The notes below the pieces were generated by a model. It was not told where the DNA came from, did not search any database, and saw only the letters and a list, made by a program, of their open reading frames with translations. Shown here piece after piece: positions 1-7,607 of a DNA stretch of 64,000 bases; position 1 is the first letter of the stretch, and every line of letters begins with the position of its first letter. A program made the position numbers and the translations under genes. Origin of the DNA: Guptibacillus hwajinpoensis (lineage in GTDB: Bacteria; Bacillota; Bacilli; Bacillales; Guptibacillaceae); contig NZ_JAIVAE010000005.1 in assembly GCF_020171785.1 (NCBI RefSeq), forward strand, positions 1-64,000, written 5' to 3'.

Positions 1-14
1 CCTCCACAAACAAA

Positions 15-53
15 AAAGAAGCAAAGTCCACCTCACACGGACTTTGCTTCTTT
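15..53 (-). terminator. Intrinsic terminator of the SleB-like gene
   Basis: A perfect 15-bp inverted repeat (15-29 with 39-53) around a 9-nt loop lies just downstream of the minus-strand hydrolase. On the minus strand the hairpin runs into a T-rich tract, the standard Rho-independent layout. Confidence 0.85.
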
Positions 54-67
54 CAATCCACTATCCT

Positions 68-685
68 CTACCTCGCATACACATGCTGCCCAATCGTCTT
101 AATCACGTCACGCGAAAAAATCCACTCATCCGAAACGCCGCTCGGATTATAGTAATACGTCGCCCCTTCAGATGGATCCCATCCAAAGTACGCATCTTTC
201 GCTGCTCGGTAAGAAGACGCATCAGGTGTGAGCCAATACTGACCATCATTTAGTGCAGTAAACGCATTCTGCTGAAAAATCACCCCGTATGTACTCCCTG
301 GAAACGCAGAGGATTGAACGCGATTCAGAATAACAGACGCCACAGCAACCTTTCCTTCATAAATCTCACCGCGTGACTCACCGTGAACCACGTGCGCGAT
401 CATCTCAAGGTTACTCAGCATATTTAGCGTATTCGTACCGGCAACGCCATCTGCACTAAGTCCGAAGTCTACCTGGAAATCGCGAATTGCTTGTTCCGTC
501 ACTGAACCATAATAGCCCGTTGGTGTCGTATGGAAGTAATCCAGTTTCTCCAACACCCTTTGCATGTGCTCAACCTCTGATCCTCTCGAACCGGTGTCCA
601 TCATCGCAGCTGCATTGTCCTCTAAGAAGAATAAATAAAAGCAAGAAGCAAGAACAAGAGATCCAAGAACGTGTAGAAATTTCAT
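68..685 (-). CDS. SleB/CwlJ-type cell-wall hydrolase with peptidoglycan-binding domain
   Basis: A predicted exported cell-wall hydrolase of 205 residues. A hydrophobic N-terminal segment (about residues 4-22) is followed by a peptidoglycan-binding repeat domain (about 28-88, with the RDFQ..FGLSADGVAG pattern) and a C-terminal SleB/CwlJ-type catalytic domain (HVVHGESRGE, then VASVILNRV). Such enzymes cleave cortex or vegetative peptidoglycan. An upstream ATG would add six residues, but those codons contain the ribosome binding site GGAGAGGAG at ideal distance from the ATG at 685, so I start there. It is monocistronic, with its own terminator. The domain order matches SleB, but the protein is shorter than typical SleB (about 300 aa), so a vegetative or sporulation YkvT-like role is equally possible. 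Confidence 0.85.
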   Translation of the reverse strand: MKFLHVLGSLVLASCFYLFFLEDNAAAMMDTGSRGSEVEHMQRVLEKLDYFHTTPTGYYGSVTEQAIRDFQVDFGLSADGVAGTNTLNMLSNLEMIAHVVHGESRGEIYEGKVAVASVILNRVQSSAFPGSTYGVIFQQNAFTALNDGQYWLTPDASSYRAAKDAYFGWDPSEGATYYYNPSGVSDEWIFSRDVIKTIGQHVYAR

Positions 686-844
686 TAGCAAACTCCTCTC
701 CATAAGTTATTCCCCATTATAATACAGGAAAGGAAGGGAAGATATGGAACAGAGTACCTTTCCTAAAATAAATGAGCTAGCACTGATTATCTAGTGTTAT
801 CCAGATAAAGGGAGGGAAAGAGGGCTATGTTCTTATTTTTTAAA

Positions 845-910
845 GGGGGTCAGGCTCGAGCCTGACCCCCCTTAAAGACAAAACCCTCAAAAAATCCACC
901 CCACACGGAC
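845..910. repeat. 66-bp direct repeat, copy 1 (26-bp perfect palindrome plus tail)
   Basis: Begins with a perfect 26-bp palindrome, GGGGGTCAGGCTC and its reverse complement, followed by an AC-rich tail ending CCCCACACGGAC. A second copy at 2927-2992 has the same length and orientation, with only a handful of differences. The tail also resembles CCTCACACGGAC in the terminator loop region at 30-42. Confidence 0.85.
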
Positions 911-995
911 ATCCCCCTCACTCTGAAGTGCTATCCCTACCAATTGTCCCATATACTGGTTGAGGGAAATCTGAGTTGCTAAGGGGGCAGAAAGG

Positions 996-2087
996 GTGGA
1001 GCATTGCACCAATTGCGGGAATAAATTAGAACGAAGTCAATTCTGTACAGCTTGCGGCCAGCCGGTACAACAAATGGAGAAGATCACGCCAACAAGAGTG
1101 AAAAGAAAAGGACCATACACAAAACCGTTGATAGGATTCGCTTTATTCATCCTCATTGGTCTACTTGTAGGCGGCGCATTCTATATGGGTAAGCTTGCTA
1201 CAGAAAAGCCGAAGAGTAACGAGTCGGCACTAAAACAAGACGAAAGCTCCAAGAAGGAAGAAAAAACTGAAGCAAGCCAAACAAAAGAAGAGCCACAAGA
1301 AACATCAGAGCAAAACAAAGAAATCAATCAAGAAACCAAACCAGAGAAAAACATCACTGAAACAGAAGTGAAAATCACAGACATCGACAGCGCCATGAAA
1401 GAGCTTAACAACCTCTCGATTCAGGCAAACGGAAGAGAGATTTCCTTGGGGCAATGGGATATCACAAAGAACGATGGAAAACTCCTCATTCAAGCAAACG
1501 ACATCCCATCTGCTAACCTAGAACACATATTTACCCTCTACGATCAACAGAATTTAGCTCCGATCAAAAAGTGGTCAATCGAAGTGCTGCAGGTTGCCTA
1601 TGAATTAGAAAAACAAATGCAAATAGATTGGAACATCAGCGTCGGAAATGAATGCGTCGCTCAGTATCCAAAAACACTTCCATCAGCAGTTATTAGCGGG
1701 TACTCTGGCTCCTGCGGCTATTCCATTCCTGTGTTAGAAGCGTCCAACTGGGGAGAAATGACGTTATTTATTAATGAAAAAATGATGACCAAATACACCG
1801 CAGATCCAGTGTTTGATTACATCGAGAGCACAACTTCCTATCTCTTACCACACAGTGACGTTATCAAACTATCTGAAAGTGAACTCACTTCTTTCAATAA
1901 AGACGAACTTCGTTTAGCCAGAAATGAAATTTTTGCTCGCCACGGGTATGTCTTCAAATCGGATGAACTAGCAAGTTACTTCGCGGAAAAAACCTGGTAT
2001 TTTCCGGATCCTTACTATGATGGCTCATTAACTAACGTTGAAGCGTACAACGTGAAGCTCATAGAAGATTTGGAGGAACTTTATTAG
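996..2087 (+). CDS. Zinc-ribbon, single-pass membrane protein with C-terminal YARHG domain
   Basis: A 363-residue protein of unknown function with a clear layout. Residues 1-21 form a zinc ribbon (Cys4, Cys7, Cys17, Cys20), and residues 42-64 are one membrane span. Residues 70-130 are a Lys/Glu/Gln-rich low-complexity linker. The C-terminus (about 295-360) is a YARHG domain (ARNEIFARHGYVF, then TWYFPDPYYDG). YARHG domains are extracellular and occur in Firmicute envelope proteins; zinc ribbon plus span plus extracellular domain is common in Bacillus sensory or cell-wall proteins of the TcaA/YvbJ kind. Start is GTG with AAGGGGGCAG upstream. Its stop overlaps the start of the next gene by one base, so the two are translationally coupled. 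Confidence 0.8.
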   Translation: MEHCTNCGNKLERSQFCTACGQPVQQMEKITPTRVKRKGPYTKPLIGFALFILIGLLVGGAFYMGKLATEKPKSNESALKQDESSKKEEKTEASQTKEEPQETSEQNKEINQETKPEKNITETEVKITDIDSAMKELNNLSIQANGREISLGQWDITKNDGKLLIQANDIPSANLEHIFTLYDQQNLAPIKKWSIEVLQVAYELEKQMQIDWNISVGNECVAQYPKTLPSAVISGYSGSCGYSIPVLEASNWGEMTLFINEKMMTKYTADPVFDYIESTTSYLLPHSDVIKLSESELTSFNKDELRLARNEIFARHGYVFKSDELASYFAEKTWYFPDPYYDGSLTNVEAYNVKLIEDLEELY

Positions 2088-2914
2088 TGAGAAGCAGAAG
2101 AAAAGTAGCGATAATATCTGGCTCGATCCTTCTCGTTGGCCTCTTCCTATCCATATTTCTTTTCTCCTACAACGCGCAGGAGAGTGAAGTGGGTCAAACG
2201 CCAGCACAGCCGGCCTTTGAAGGAGATCAAACCAAAAAGACAGTAGCTCCTAAAAAAGAAGCCGAACCCAAAAGAGCACTATCTTCTCCCAGTCCTAAGA
2301 AAAACTTCACCATCGTCATTGATCCCGGTCACCAGCAGCTAGCCAATGACGATCAAGAGCCCGTTGCTCCAGGAAGCAAACAAATGAAGGATAAAGTTTC
2401 CTCAGGTACGAAGGGAGTTAGCACAGCAAAACCCGAGTATGAACTAACGCTCGAAGCAGCTCTGATTTTAAAAGAATACCTGTTAGAGCAAGGATTTAAT
2501 GTTGTTCTAACAAGAATGGAGAATATGGTGGATATCAGCAACAAAGAAAGAGCAGAAATAGCAAACAAGCATCAAGCAGACTTATTTATCCGATTACACG
2601 CCGATGGATCAAATGATCGCAGCGTAAAAGGATTTCATATTCTGACTCCAGCTGAAGCTCATGCCAAGCATAAACAAAGTCTCGAAGCTTCCAAAGTTAT
2701 CTTCAGCGCTGTTCAACGTAATCAGTCAATCGACACGAACGGCATTTCGTTCCGAAGTGATATCACAGGATTTAATTGGTCCCAAGTCCCGACAGTGCTG
2801 ATTGAAATGGGGTTTATGACAAATAAGGAAGATGATCACAACCTCTCAAATCCAGCATATCTTCGCAAACTTATGACTCATATAACAGAAGGCATCGTTG
2901 CTTATAGCAAATAG
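2087..2914 (+). CDS. N-acetylmuramoyl-L-alanine amidase (Amidase_3 family), membrane-anchored
   Basis: A 275-residue zinc amidase that cuts the MurNAc-L-Ala bond of peptidoglycan outside the membrane. Residues 7-27 form a signal anchor, 30-72 a Lys/Pro-rich linker, and 74-273 the Amidase_3 domain. Visible catalytic elements are IDPGH (His82), RLHAD (His171) and the catalytic Glu in LIEMGF (Glu240); Glu119 in PEYEL is the likely third zinc ligand. It starts at a GTG sharing its G with the upstream TAG, so it forms a two-gene operon with the YARHG protein, which may position or sense for it (inference). The 66-bp repeat follows 13 bp after its stop. Confidence 0.9.
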   Translation: MRSRRKVAIISGSILLVGLFLSIFLFSYNAQESEVGQTPAQPAFEGDQTKKTVAPKKEAEPKRALSSPSPKKNFTIVIDPGHQQLANDDQEPVAPGSKQMKDKVSSGTKGVSTAKPEYELTLEAALILKEYLLEQGFNVVLTRMENMVDISNKERAEIANKHQADLFIRLHADGSNDRSVKGFHILTPAEAHAKHKQSLEASKVIFSAVQRNQSIDTNGISFRSDITGFNWSQVPTVLIEMGFMTNKEDDHNLSNPAYLRKLMTHITEGIVAYSK

Positions 2915-2926
2915 AGAAGAGAGGAG

Positions 2927-2992
2927 GGGGGTCAGACCCGAGCCTGACCCCCCTCAAAGACAAAACCCAAACAAAATCCACCCCACACGGAC
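2927..2992. repeat. 66-bp direct repeat, copy 2
   Basis: Same length and orientation as 845-910; the palindrome has decayed slightly here (GGGTCAGACCCGAGCCTGAC). The two copies bracket the YARHG-amidase operon exactly. Confidence 0.85.
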
Positions 2993-3026
2993 AGTCAAAT
3001 ACGACTCAACATCAACCGCCCCTCGT

Positions 3027-3060
3027 AAAAAAAGGACAGTGCACCCGCACTGCCCTTTTC
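3027..3060 (-). terminator. Hairpin terminator, strongest on the minus strand
   Basis: GGACAGTGC pairs with GCACTGCCC across a short loop with one mismatch. On the minus strand it is followed by seven T residues, placing it directly after the small membrane-protein gene at 3071-3190. On the plus strand it also ends CCTTTTC and could stop transcripts from the amidase gene. Confidence 0.7.
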
Positions 3061-3070
3061 ATTATCTATC

Positions 3071-3190
3071 TCAACTTACCACGCTCAACAAAATCTTACC
3101 CCACCCAAACAAAGCGATCCAGAGAGGAATACTTAATGAGACGCCCCATACCATACCGACAGCGAAGTTGCCTTCTTCCTGGTAGTGCAT
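3071..3190 (-). CDS. 39-residue single-span membrane protein
   Basis: A very small gene. Translation gives a 39-residue protein with an acidic N-terminus (MHYQEEGNFA) and one long hydrophobic segment covering residues 11-38. Support comes from a strong purine-rich ribosome binding site (AAGGGAGATGAGGAA) before the ATG at 3190 and a strong minus-strand terminator starting 11 bp after the TGA. I do not recognise the family; many Bacillus small membrane proteins have this form. It sits alone between the repeat-bracketed amidase operon and the small gene at 3546. Confidence 0.55.
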   Translation of the reverse strand: MHYQEEGNFAVGMVWGVSLSIPLWIALFGWGKILLSVVS

Positions 3191-3481
3191 TTCCTCATCT
3201 CCCTTTTAGAAACCCTGATCATTTATTCGTAAAGAATCTATCACAACTGTGAAAGCATCCGAATGCAAAACTTGACTCTACTATACGCGATACCGCTATC
3301 AAAGTCTGTCGTTCCGCGGAAAAGAAAAACGCTAATTTTGTATCGCTTATATGATGATTACTAGTTTTAATATACCCACGAACGGGTACAAATATACCGA
3401 AATTAGCATATTAAAAGTTTGCCACCTAAAGGAACTTCTTCTTAGACACACCTAGTTTACAGATAATTAACAATCTTTCTA
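3191..3481. other. Intergenic stretch, no gene seen
   Basis: AT-rich; no ORF with a plausible ribosome binding site on either strand. It presumably holds the promoter of the minus-strand small gene and ends in the promoter at 3482-3510. Confidence 0.5.
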
Positions 3482-3510
3482 TAGGCACTTCTTGAAATAA
3501 ATGGTATAAT
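3482..3510 (+). promoter_or_regulatory. Sigma-A-type promoter of the 54-aa gene
   Basis: A perfect TATAAT at 3505-3510 lies 17 bp after TAGGCA (4 of 6 matches to TTGACA). It is 35 bp upstream of the small gene's ATG, leaving room for a short leader with the ribosome binding site GGAGG. Confidence 0.5.
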
Positions 3511-3545
3511 CGCAAAATAGTTTACTAGAAAACGGAGGATTTGAA

Positions 3546-3710
3546 ATGAAAGGGAAAGAGGTTCAAAACCCCATGTGGGATGAATTACAGCAATTTGTGC
3601 AGCAAGTTGAAGGAGAAGCGAAGCAGGCAGGCGAAGCAAAGCCGTACATAGACCAGATTCGAGATATCCTATCAAAGAACATGTCGCTATCTAAACTAGA
3701 AATCGAATAG
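3546..3710 (+). CDS. 54-residue helical protein of unknown function
   Basis: A small soluble, charged protein of 54 residues (begins MKGKEVQNPM, ends LSKLEIE). Support: ribosome binding site CGGAGG seven bases before the ATG, an upstream TATAAT box, and a perfect hairpin terminator eight bases after the stop. Composition (Gln/Glu/Lys-rich, no Pro after residue 33) suggests one or two amphipathic helices. I recognise no family. It resembles in size and style the 50-residue product at 7455-7607, which also begins MKG, but the similarity is too weak to call them homologous. Confidence 0.65.
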   Translation: MKGKEVQNPMWDELQQFVQQVEGEAKQAGEAKPYIDQIRDILSKNMSLSKLEIE

Positions 3711-3718
3711 CAAAAAGG

Positions 3719-3756
3719 AGGCCTCTTCCAAACGAATTGGAAGAGGCCTTCTTTTT
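3719..3756. terminator. Bidirectional terminator between the small gene and the LCP gene
   Basis: A 13-bp perfect stem (3719-3731 with 3737-3749) and 5-nt loop is flanked by an A-run on the left and a T-run on the right. It can end transcripts of the plus-strand small gene and of the minus-strand LCP gene, which converge here. Confidence 0.85.
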
Positions 3757-3764
3757 CTAGTGTG

Positions 3765-4670
3765 CTAGCTTAGCTCAAGATGATCTTTCAATTTCTGCGT
3801 AATCGACTGCTTCTCTTGATCAGATACGATGTAATACCAGAGACCGTCGATCATTTCACCACTACCATCAATCTCGAACGTCTCCATGTTGTTACGCGCA
3901 CCTTTATAATTCTTGAAAATATCATTCATTTCTTTAAACGTCATATTCGTCTTAACGTTGCTGCCGACTGCTTCAAGTAGGTCGTCAATCTTGTTAATGC
4001 TACCAACATTCGCACCTTTGTCGATGATCGCTTTAATAATCTCACGCTGGCGATCGTTTCGACCAAGGTCGCCTTTCGGATCTTCATAGCGCATGCGAGA
4101 GAAAGCAAGTGCTTCATCTGCATTTAAGCTTACTTCACCTTGAGGGAATGTATAGCCATCATAATCAAAGGCAAATGGGTTATCGACTGTCACACCGTTC
4201 AAAGCGGATACCACATCTTCGAATGCTTCCATGTTTACTTTAAAATAATAGTCAATGGGTACATTGAGGAAGTTCTCGACCGTATCCATCGCCATTTCAA
4301 CCCCGCCATAGGCATACGCATGGTTCATTTTTTCTACTGTTCCACGACCGATAATTTCCGTTCTTGTGTCGCGTGGAATATTAAACATCATCATCGAATT
4401 GTCATTTGGGTTTACGGTGATCATAATCATCGTATCAGAGCGACCCTGGTCATTTTCTCGTTCATCAACACCCATTAAGAGAATCGATATTGGATCCTTT
4501 TCCTTTGTCTCTACTTTCTCCGTTCGGAGCTTTGAGGTTTCCCGGTTAATCGGCTCATGCATATCGCTTGCGGTGTCTTTCACAGAGTCATATAAGTAAT
4601 AGGCGTAGCCACCACCGGCTACGACAAGAACGCCGAGAATCACGCCAACGATGATAAGGAACTTCTTCAT
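3765..4670 (-). CDS. LCP-family (LytR-CpsA-Psr) glycopolymer-peptidoglycan ligase
   Basis: LCP proteins transfer lipid-linked glycopolymers such as teichoic acid or capsule to peptidoglycan on the outer face of the membrane. The 301-residue product has an N-terminal signal anchor (FLIIVGVILGVLVVAGG, residues 4-20), then the LCP domain (about 65-215). That domain shows ILLMGVDERE...GRSDTMI, the IPRDTRTEI motif, NHAYAYGG and the Arg-rich FSRMRYEDPKGDLGRNDRQ segment that binds the polyprenyl pyrophosphate. An ATG four codons further upstream is possible but has a poor ribosome binding site. Divergent from the phosphatase gene of the polysaccharide locus, so it plausibly anchors that polymer; TagU/LytR-type action on teichoic acid is the alternative. 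Confidence 0.9.
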   Translation of the reverse strand: MKKFLIIVGVILGVLVVAGGGYAYYLYDSVKDTASDMHEPINRETSKLRTEKVETKEKDPISILLMGVDERENDQGRSDTMIMITVNPNDNSMMMFNIPRDTRTEIIGRGTVEKMNHAYAYGGVEMAMDTVENFLNVPIDYYFKVNMEAFEDVVSALNGVTVDNPFAFDYDGYTFPQGEVSLNADEALAFSRMRYEDPKGDLGRNDRQREIIKAIIDKGANVGSINKIDDLLEAVGSNVKTNMTFKEMNDIFKNYKGARNNMETFEIDGSGEMIDGLWYYIVSDQEKQSITQKLKDHLELS

Positions 4671-4730
4671 TTTACATTCCATCTTTCCATAGAGTAGTTG
4701 TCTTCTTGAAAGGTTAAAAGTCTACCTTTC

Positions 4731-4736
4731 ATTATA
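4731..4736 (-). promoter_or_regulatory. Probable -10 box of the LCP gene
   Basis: Perfect TATAAT on the minus strand, 61 bp before the LCP start; no good -35 hexamer is visible at 16-18 bp. Confidence 0.35.
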
Positions 4737-4898
4737 AGTCGAACTATTTTGTAAAGTAAATACCTTCCATAAAATCACTGATTCAAGATGCATGAAGTTT
4801 CATATTATGGTAACATCATTAAAAGACGTTCTTCAAAAAGAACACATTCACGTATCTTAAAAAAACATATATATACCGCTCAGAAAGGGGAGGAAAGC

Positions 4899-5663
4899 AT
4901 GATTGATATCCACTGTCACATTCTACCGGGGATTGATGATGGCGCTAAAGATTTGAATGATAGTCTTGAGATGGCGCGTCAGGCGCAATCTCAAGGGATC
5001 ACGCGCATCGTGGCCAGTCCTCACCATAAAAATGGAACCTTTGATAACAACTTTCAGGACATCGTGACAGAAGTAAATCGATTAAACAAAGAACTAACGA
5101 GAGAAGGTATCGACATCGAAATCCTTCCTGGACAGGAAGTGCGAATATACGGAGAGATGGAAGAGGATCTTGATGTGGATCTTCTCACAGTAAACAACTC
5201 AGGCGTCTATATGCTGATCGAGTTTCCATCAAGTCACCTTCCGCGCTATGCGAATAAGCTACTGTTTGACCTTCAGCTTAAAGGGATCGTTCCCATTATC
5301 GTGCACCCTGAGCGGAACAGAGAAATCATGGAAGATCCATCAAAGCTCTATCGTTTAATTAAAGAAGGTTCACTAAGTCAAGTAACAGCATCTAGCGTAA
5401 CGGGAAGAATGGGCAAGAAGATAAAAAAATTCTCACTTGATCTGCTTTCACATAACCTCGCTCATTTTGTTGCATCAGATTCACATAACACCACAACGCG
5501 TCCGTTTGATTTAAGAGACGCATACGACGTGGTGGAAAAAGAGCTTGGCATGTCAAAACGGTATGAAGTACAGGAAAACCCAGAAGAAATGATCAAAGGT
5601 AAAATGATCGACAAAGACATCCCAGAACGAATCAAAAAGAAAAAGGTCCTTGGTCTATTTTAA
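4899..5663 (+). CDS. ywqE: Protein-tyrosine phosphatase, CpsB/YwqE (PHP) family
   Basis: A manganese-dependent PHP-fold phosphatase that dephosphorylates the BY-kinase and its targets, resetting polysaccharide synthesis. The 254-residue protein shows the metal motifs in order: MIDIHCHILPGIDDGA (residues 1-16), ASPHH (near 43), LPGQEVR, VHPERN (near 135) and ASDSHN (near 195). I chose the ATG at 4899 because GGGGAGGAAAG precedes it; the longer upstream frame has no such signal and adds 37 non-conserved residues. It is the first gene of the polysaccharide locus but has its own terminator, so it is transcribed apart from the kinase genes. Confidence 0.93.
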   Translation: MIDIHCHILPGIDDGAKDLNDSLEMARQAQSQGITRIVASPHHKNGTFDNNFQDIVTEVNRLNKELTREGIDIEILPGQEVRIYGEMEEDLDVDLLTVNNSGVYMLIEFPSSHLPRYANKLLFDLQLKGIVPIIVHPERNREIMEDPSKLYRLIKEGSLSQVTASSVTGRMGKKIKKFSLDLLSHNLAHFVASDSHNTTTRPFDLRDAYDVVEKELGMSKRYEVQENPEEMIKGKMIDKDIPERIKKKKVLGLF

Positions 5664-5677
5664 TAGCGAAAAAACAC

Positions 5678-5714
5678 GAAAATCCGCTTATCTACAAAAT
5701 AAGCGGATTTTCCT
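5678..5714 (+). terminator. Intrinsic terminator after the phosphatase gene
   Basis: Perfect 13-bp stem (5678-5690 with 5700-5712), AT-rich at its base and ending in TTTTC. Confidence 0.75.
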
Positions 5715-5852
5715 ATGAAGAAATTTCGTGAAGTTTATGTAAAGGAAGCGTTTTCTTCGACAGTGTTCGACATGATTCTATGTATCTATCTTACTATTTA
5801 CGATTTTAATGGTTTTAAGCTAAAAAAAACCCTAATTTTAACTGATTTTCTG

Positions 5853-5861
5853 TGTTATAGT
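5853..5861 (+). promoter_or_regulatory. Extended -10 promoter of the polysaccharide operon
   Basis: TGTTATAGT fits an extended -10 box (TGn plus TATAGT), 57 bp before the kinase-activator start. The -35 region is AT-rich and weak, suggesting that an activator may be needed (inference). Confidence 0.4.
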
Positions 5862-5917
5862 AAAAACTGTAATTATTTCTGTATTAAAATAAATGACGAT
5901 TGCGTTGGAGGCACCTT

Positions 5918-6658
5918 ATGGAAGAAACGATTAGTTTAAAGGAAATATTTGAAGTACTCAAAAAGCGTCTTGCACTCATTCTACTTATTACTCTACTTGC
6001 TACAGCAACAAGCGGTGTTGTCTCTTATTTCTTTCTTACCCCAATTTATGAAACTTCAACCCAAATTCTCGTAAATCAAAAAGCAGATTCTGAAAATGGC
6101 TTTGATTACAACCAAATTAAAACAAACGTGGACCTGATTAATACATATAGCGTTATTATTAAAAGTCCAACGATTCTAGATGATGTAAAAGAAGATCTTT
6201 CACTGGATATGACAACAAGCGCACTTAACAATAAAATTTCAGTAAGCAATGCGCAAAATTCTCAGGTTGTTTCATTATCGGTTACCGATCCTGATCCGGC
6301 AGTAGCAGTCGATATAGCAAATACAACAGCAAGCGTATTTGAAAAAGAAATTAGCAACATCATGAACGTCGATAACGTTAGCATTCTTTCAAAAGCTGGC
6401 TTTGAAGGCACACCTTCTCCAGTGAATCCAAATCCGGTCCTAAACATGGCAATTGCATTAGTAGTAGGCTTAATGGTTGGTGTTGGACTTGCATTCTTAC
6501 TTGAATACCTGGATAACACGATTAAAACCGAAGAAGATATTGAAAAAGTTCTTGGCTTACCAGTTCTAGGTACAATCGCTGTCATTGAAGATCGCGAAGC
6601 AGGTATCTCAAAGAAAAAAGGCAAAAAGACAGTAAGGGGTGAAGCAGTTGAGTCGTAA
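5918..6658 (+). CDS. ywqC: Wzz-type polysaccharide chain-length protein and BY-kinase activator (YwqC/TkmA-like)
   Basis: The membrane half of a split bacterial tyrosine kinase. The 246-residue protein has two membrane spans (about 20-42 and 170-192) around an extracellular Wzz domain (residues 45-165). The proline-rich PSPVNPNPVLN segment before the second span is the hallmark of chain-length determinants. The cytoplasmic tail activates the kinase encoded next. Start ATG with GGAGG seven bases upstream. Its 3' end overlaps the kinase gene by about 10 bp, indicating translational coupling, as expected for subunits made in stoichiometric amounts. Confidence 0.92.
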   Translation: MEETISLKEIFEVLKKRLALILLITLLATATSGVVSYFFLTPIYETSTQILVNQKADSENGFDYNQIKTNVDLINTYSVIIKSPTILDDVKEDLSLDMTTSALNNKISVSNAQNSQVVSLSVTDPDPAVAVDIANTTASVFEKEISNIMNVDNVSILSKAGFEGTPSPVNPNPVLNMAIALVVGLMVGVGLAFLLEYLDNTIKTEEDIEKVLGLPVLGTIAVIEDREAGISKKKGKKTVRGEAVES

Positions 6659-7349
6659 AGAGCGCGGAGCTGTTAAAGTTGACAAGGAAAGAAGTCTTTT
6701 AACGCACCAAAATCCAAAGTCACCAATCGCCGAGCAATACCGTACGATCCGTACAAATATTCAATTTGCTTCGGTTGAAGAAGACATGCGTACGATCATG
6801 GTCACTTCTTCTGGTCCAATGGAAGGGAAATCTACAACGATTGCGAACCTTGGTGTTGTGCTCGCACAGCAAGGAAAAAAGGTTCTGATTGCTGATACGG
6901 ATCTTCGTAAACCAACAGTTCACTATACATTCCGCGTGATGAACACAAGAGGATTAACAAATGTGCTTACGCGTCAAGCAGAGTTAACGGATGTTACGAC
7001 GGCAACAGAAGTACCGAATCTAGACGTGCTAACAAGTGGACCAGTTCCACCGAATCCATCTGAGCTTCTTGGTTCAAAAGCAATGGATGCACTAATAGAA
7101 GAGGCACTTTCGCACTATGACATTATACTCTTCGACTGTCCTCCTGTACTTGCGGTGGCCGATTCGCAAATAATCGCAAATAAAGTTCAGGGAACCGTAC
7201 TTGTCATTAGTAGCGGAACGACAGAACGAGAAGCGGCAGTAAAAGCAAAAGAACGCCTCGATTCAGCTAAGGGAAAGCTGCTTGGGGTTGTGCTTAACCG
7301 TAAGAAGATGAAAGACGGTAGCTATTATTACTACTACGCGCAGAAATAA
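6648..7349 (+). CDS. ywqD: BY-family protein-tyrosine kinase (YwqD/PtkA-like)
   Basis: Cytoplasmic autophosphorylating kinase that partners the preceding membrane activator to control polymer export and chain length. The 233-residue product shows Walker A (SSGPMEGKSTT, residues 54-64), Walker A' (VLIADTDLRKP), Walker B (DIILFDCPP) and a C-terminal run of five tyrosines (SYYYYYAQK) that is the autophosphorylation cluster. I prefer the TTG at 6648 because AAGGGGTG lies six bases ahead; a GTG at 6639 would add three residues with the ribosome binding site too close. A terminator follows after five bases, so phosphatase, kinase pair and biosynthetic genes are three separate units. Confidence 0.93.
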   Translation: MSRKERGAVKVDKERSLLTHQNPKSPIAEQYRTIRTNIQFASVEEDMRTIMVTSSGPMEGKSTTIANLGVVLAQQGKKVLIADTDLRKPTVHYTFRVMNTRGLTNVLTRQAELTDVTTATEVPNLDVLTSGPVPPNPSELLGSKAMDALIEEALSHYDIILFDCPPVLAVADSQIIANKVQGTVLVISSGTTEREAAVKAKERLDSAKGKLLGVVLNRKKMKDGSYYYYYAQK

Positions 7350-7354
7350 ATAAG

Positions 7355-7384
7355 AAAATACTTCTTTAGAGAAGTATTTTTTTG
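7355..7384 (+). terminator. Terminator after the tyrosine kinase gene
   Basis: 10-bp perfect stem AAAATACTTC/GAAGTATTTT with a six-base loop followed by a run of T. Confidence 0.8.
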
Positions 7385-7394
7385 GAACATTAGC

Positions 7395-7422
7395 GTGACT
7401 TAAGGCGCGTGTCATAAGTCAC
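7395..7422. promoter_or_regulatory. Inverted repeat upstream of the biosynthetic operon
   Basis: GTGACTTA and TAAGTCAC form a perfect 8-bp inverted repeat separated by 12 bp, 33 bp before the small gene at 7455. It could be an operator for a dimeric regulator or an RNA hairpin; there is no T-run to make it a terminator. Confidence 0.35.
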
Positions 7423-7454
7423 CGTAAGCGTTTATCAAAAGGGGGAGTGGTGAA

Positions 7455-7607
7455 ATGAAGGGGACGGATCAATTACCTAAATCGATTCGAAAAGCCATTC
7501 GGTACATTAAGCAAGATGCACCAGATCAGAAGCTGCTAGAAATTCAGGGGTTATTAAACCGGTCCATTGAAGAGCGAATGACAAAATCAAAAGTGGGGTG
7601 CAAGTAA
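7455..7607 (+). CDS. 50-residue basic protein of unknown function at the head of the biosynthetic operon
   Basis: A 50-residue, Lys/Arg-rich protein (begins MKGTDQLPKS, ends SKVGCK) predicted to form two helices separated by DAPD. Support: GGGGGAGTGG precedes the ATG, and the stop codon abuts the ATG of the dehydratase gene (TAAATG), so it is the first cistron of that operon and probably coupled to it. No family recognised. Being encoded directly before a membrane enzyme suggests a regulatory or chaperone role, but that is only inference. Confidence 0.6.
   Translation: MKGTDQLPKSIRKAIRYIKQDAPDQKLLEIQGLLNRSIEERMTKSKVGCK

Noticed and set aside
2898-3185. 95-codon plus-strand frame
   Set aside because: Starts inside the amidase gene, runs through the 66-bp repeat and a terminator, and lies antisense to the better-supported 39-aa gene.
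5715-5939. 74-codon frame before the kinase-activator gene
   Set aside because: No ribosome binding site, sits in the terminator/promoter region and overlaps the true start at 5918.
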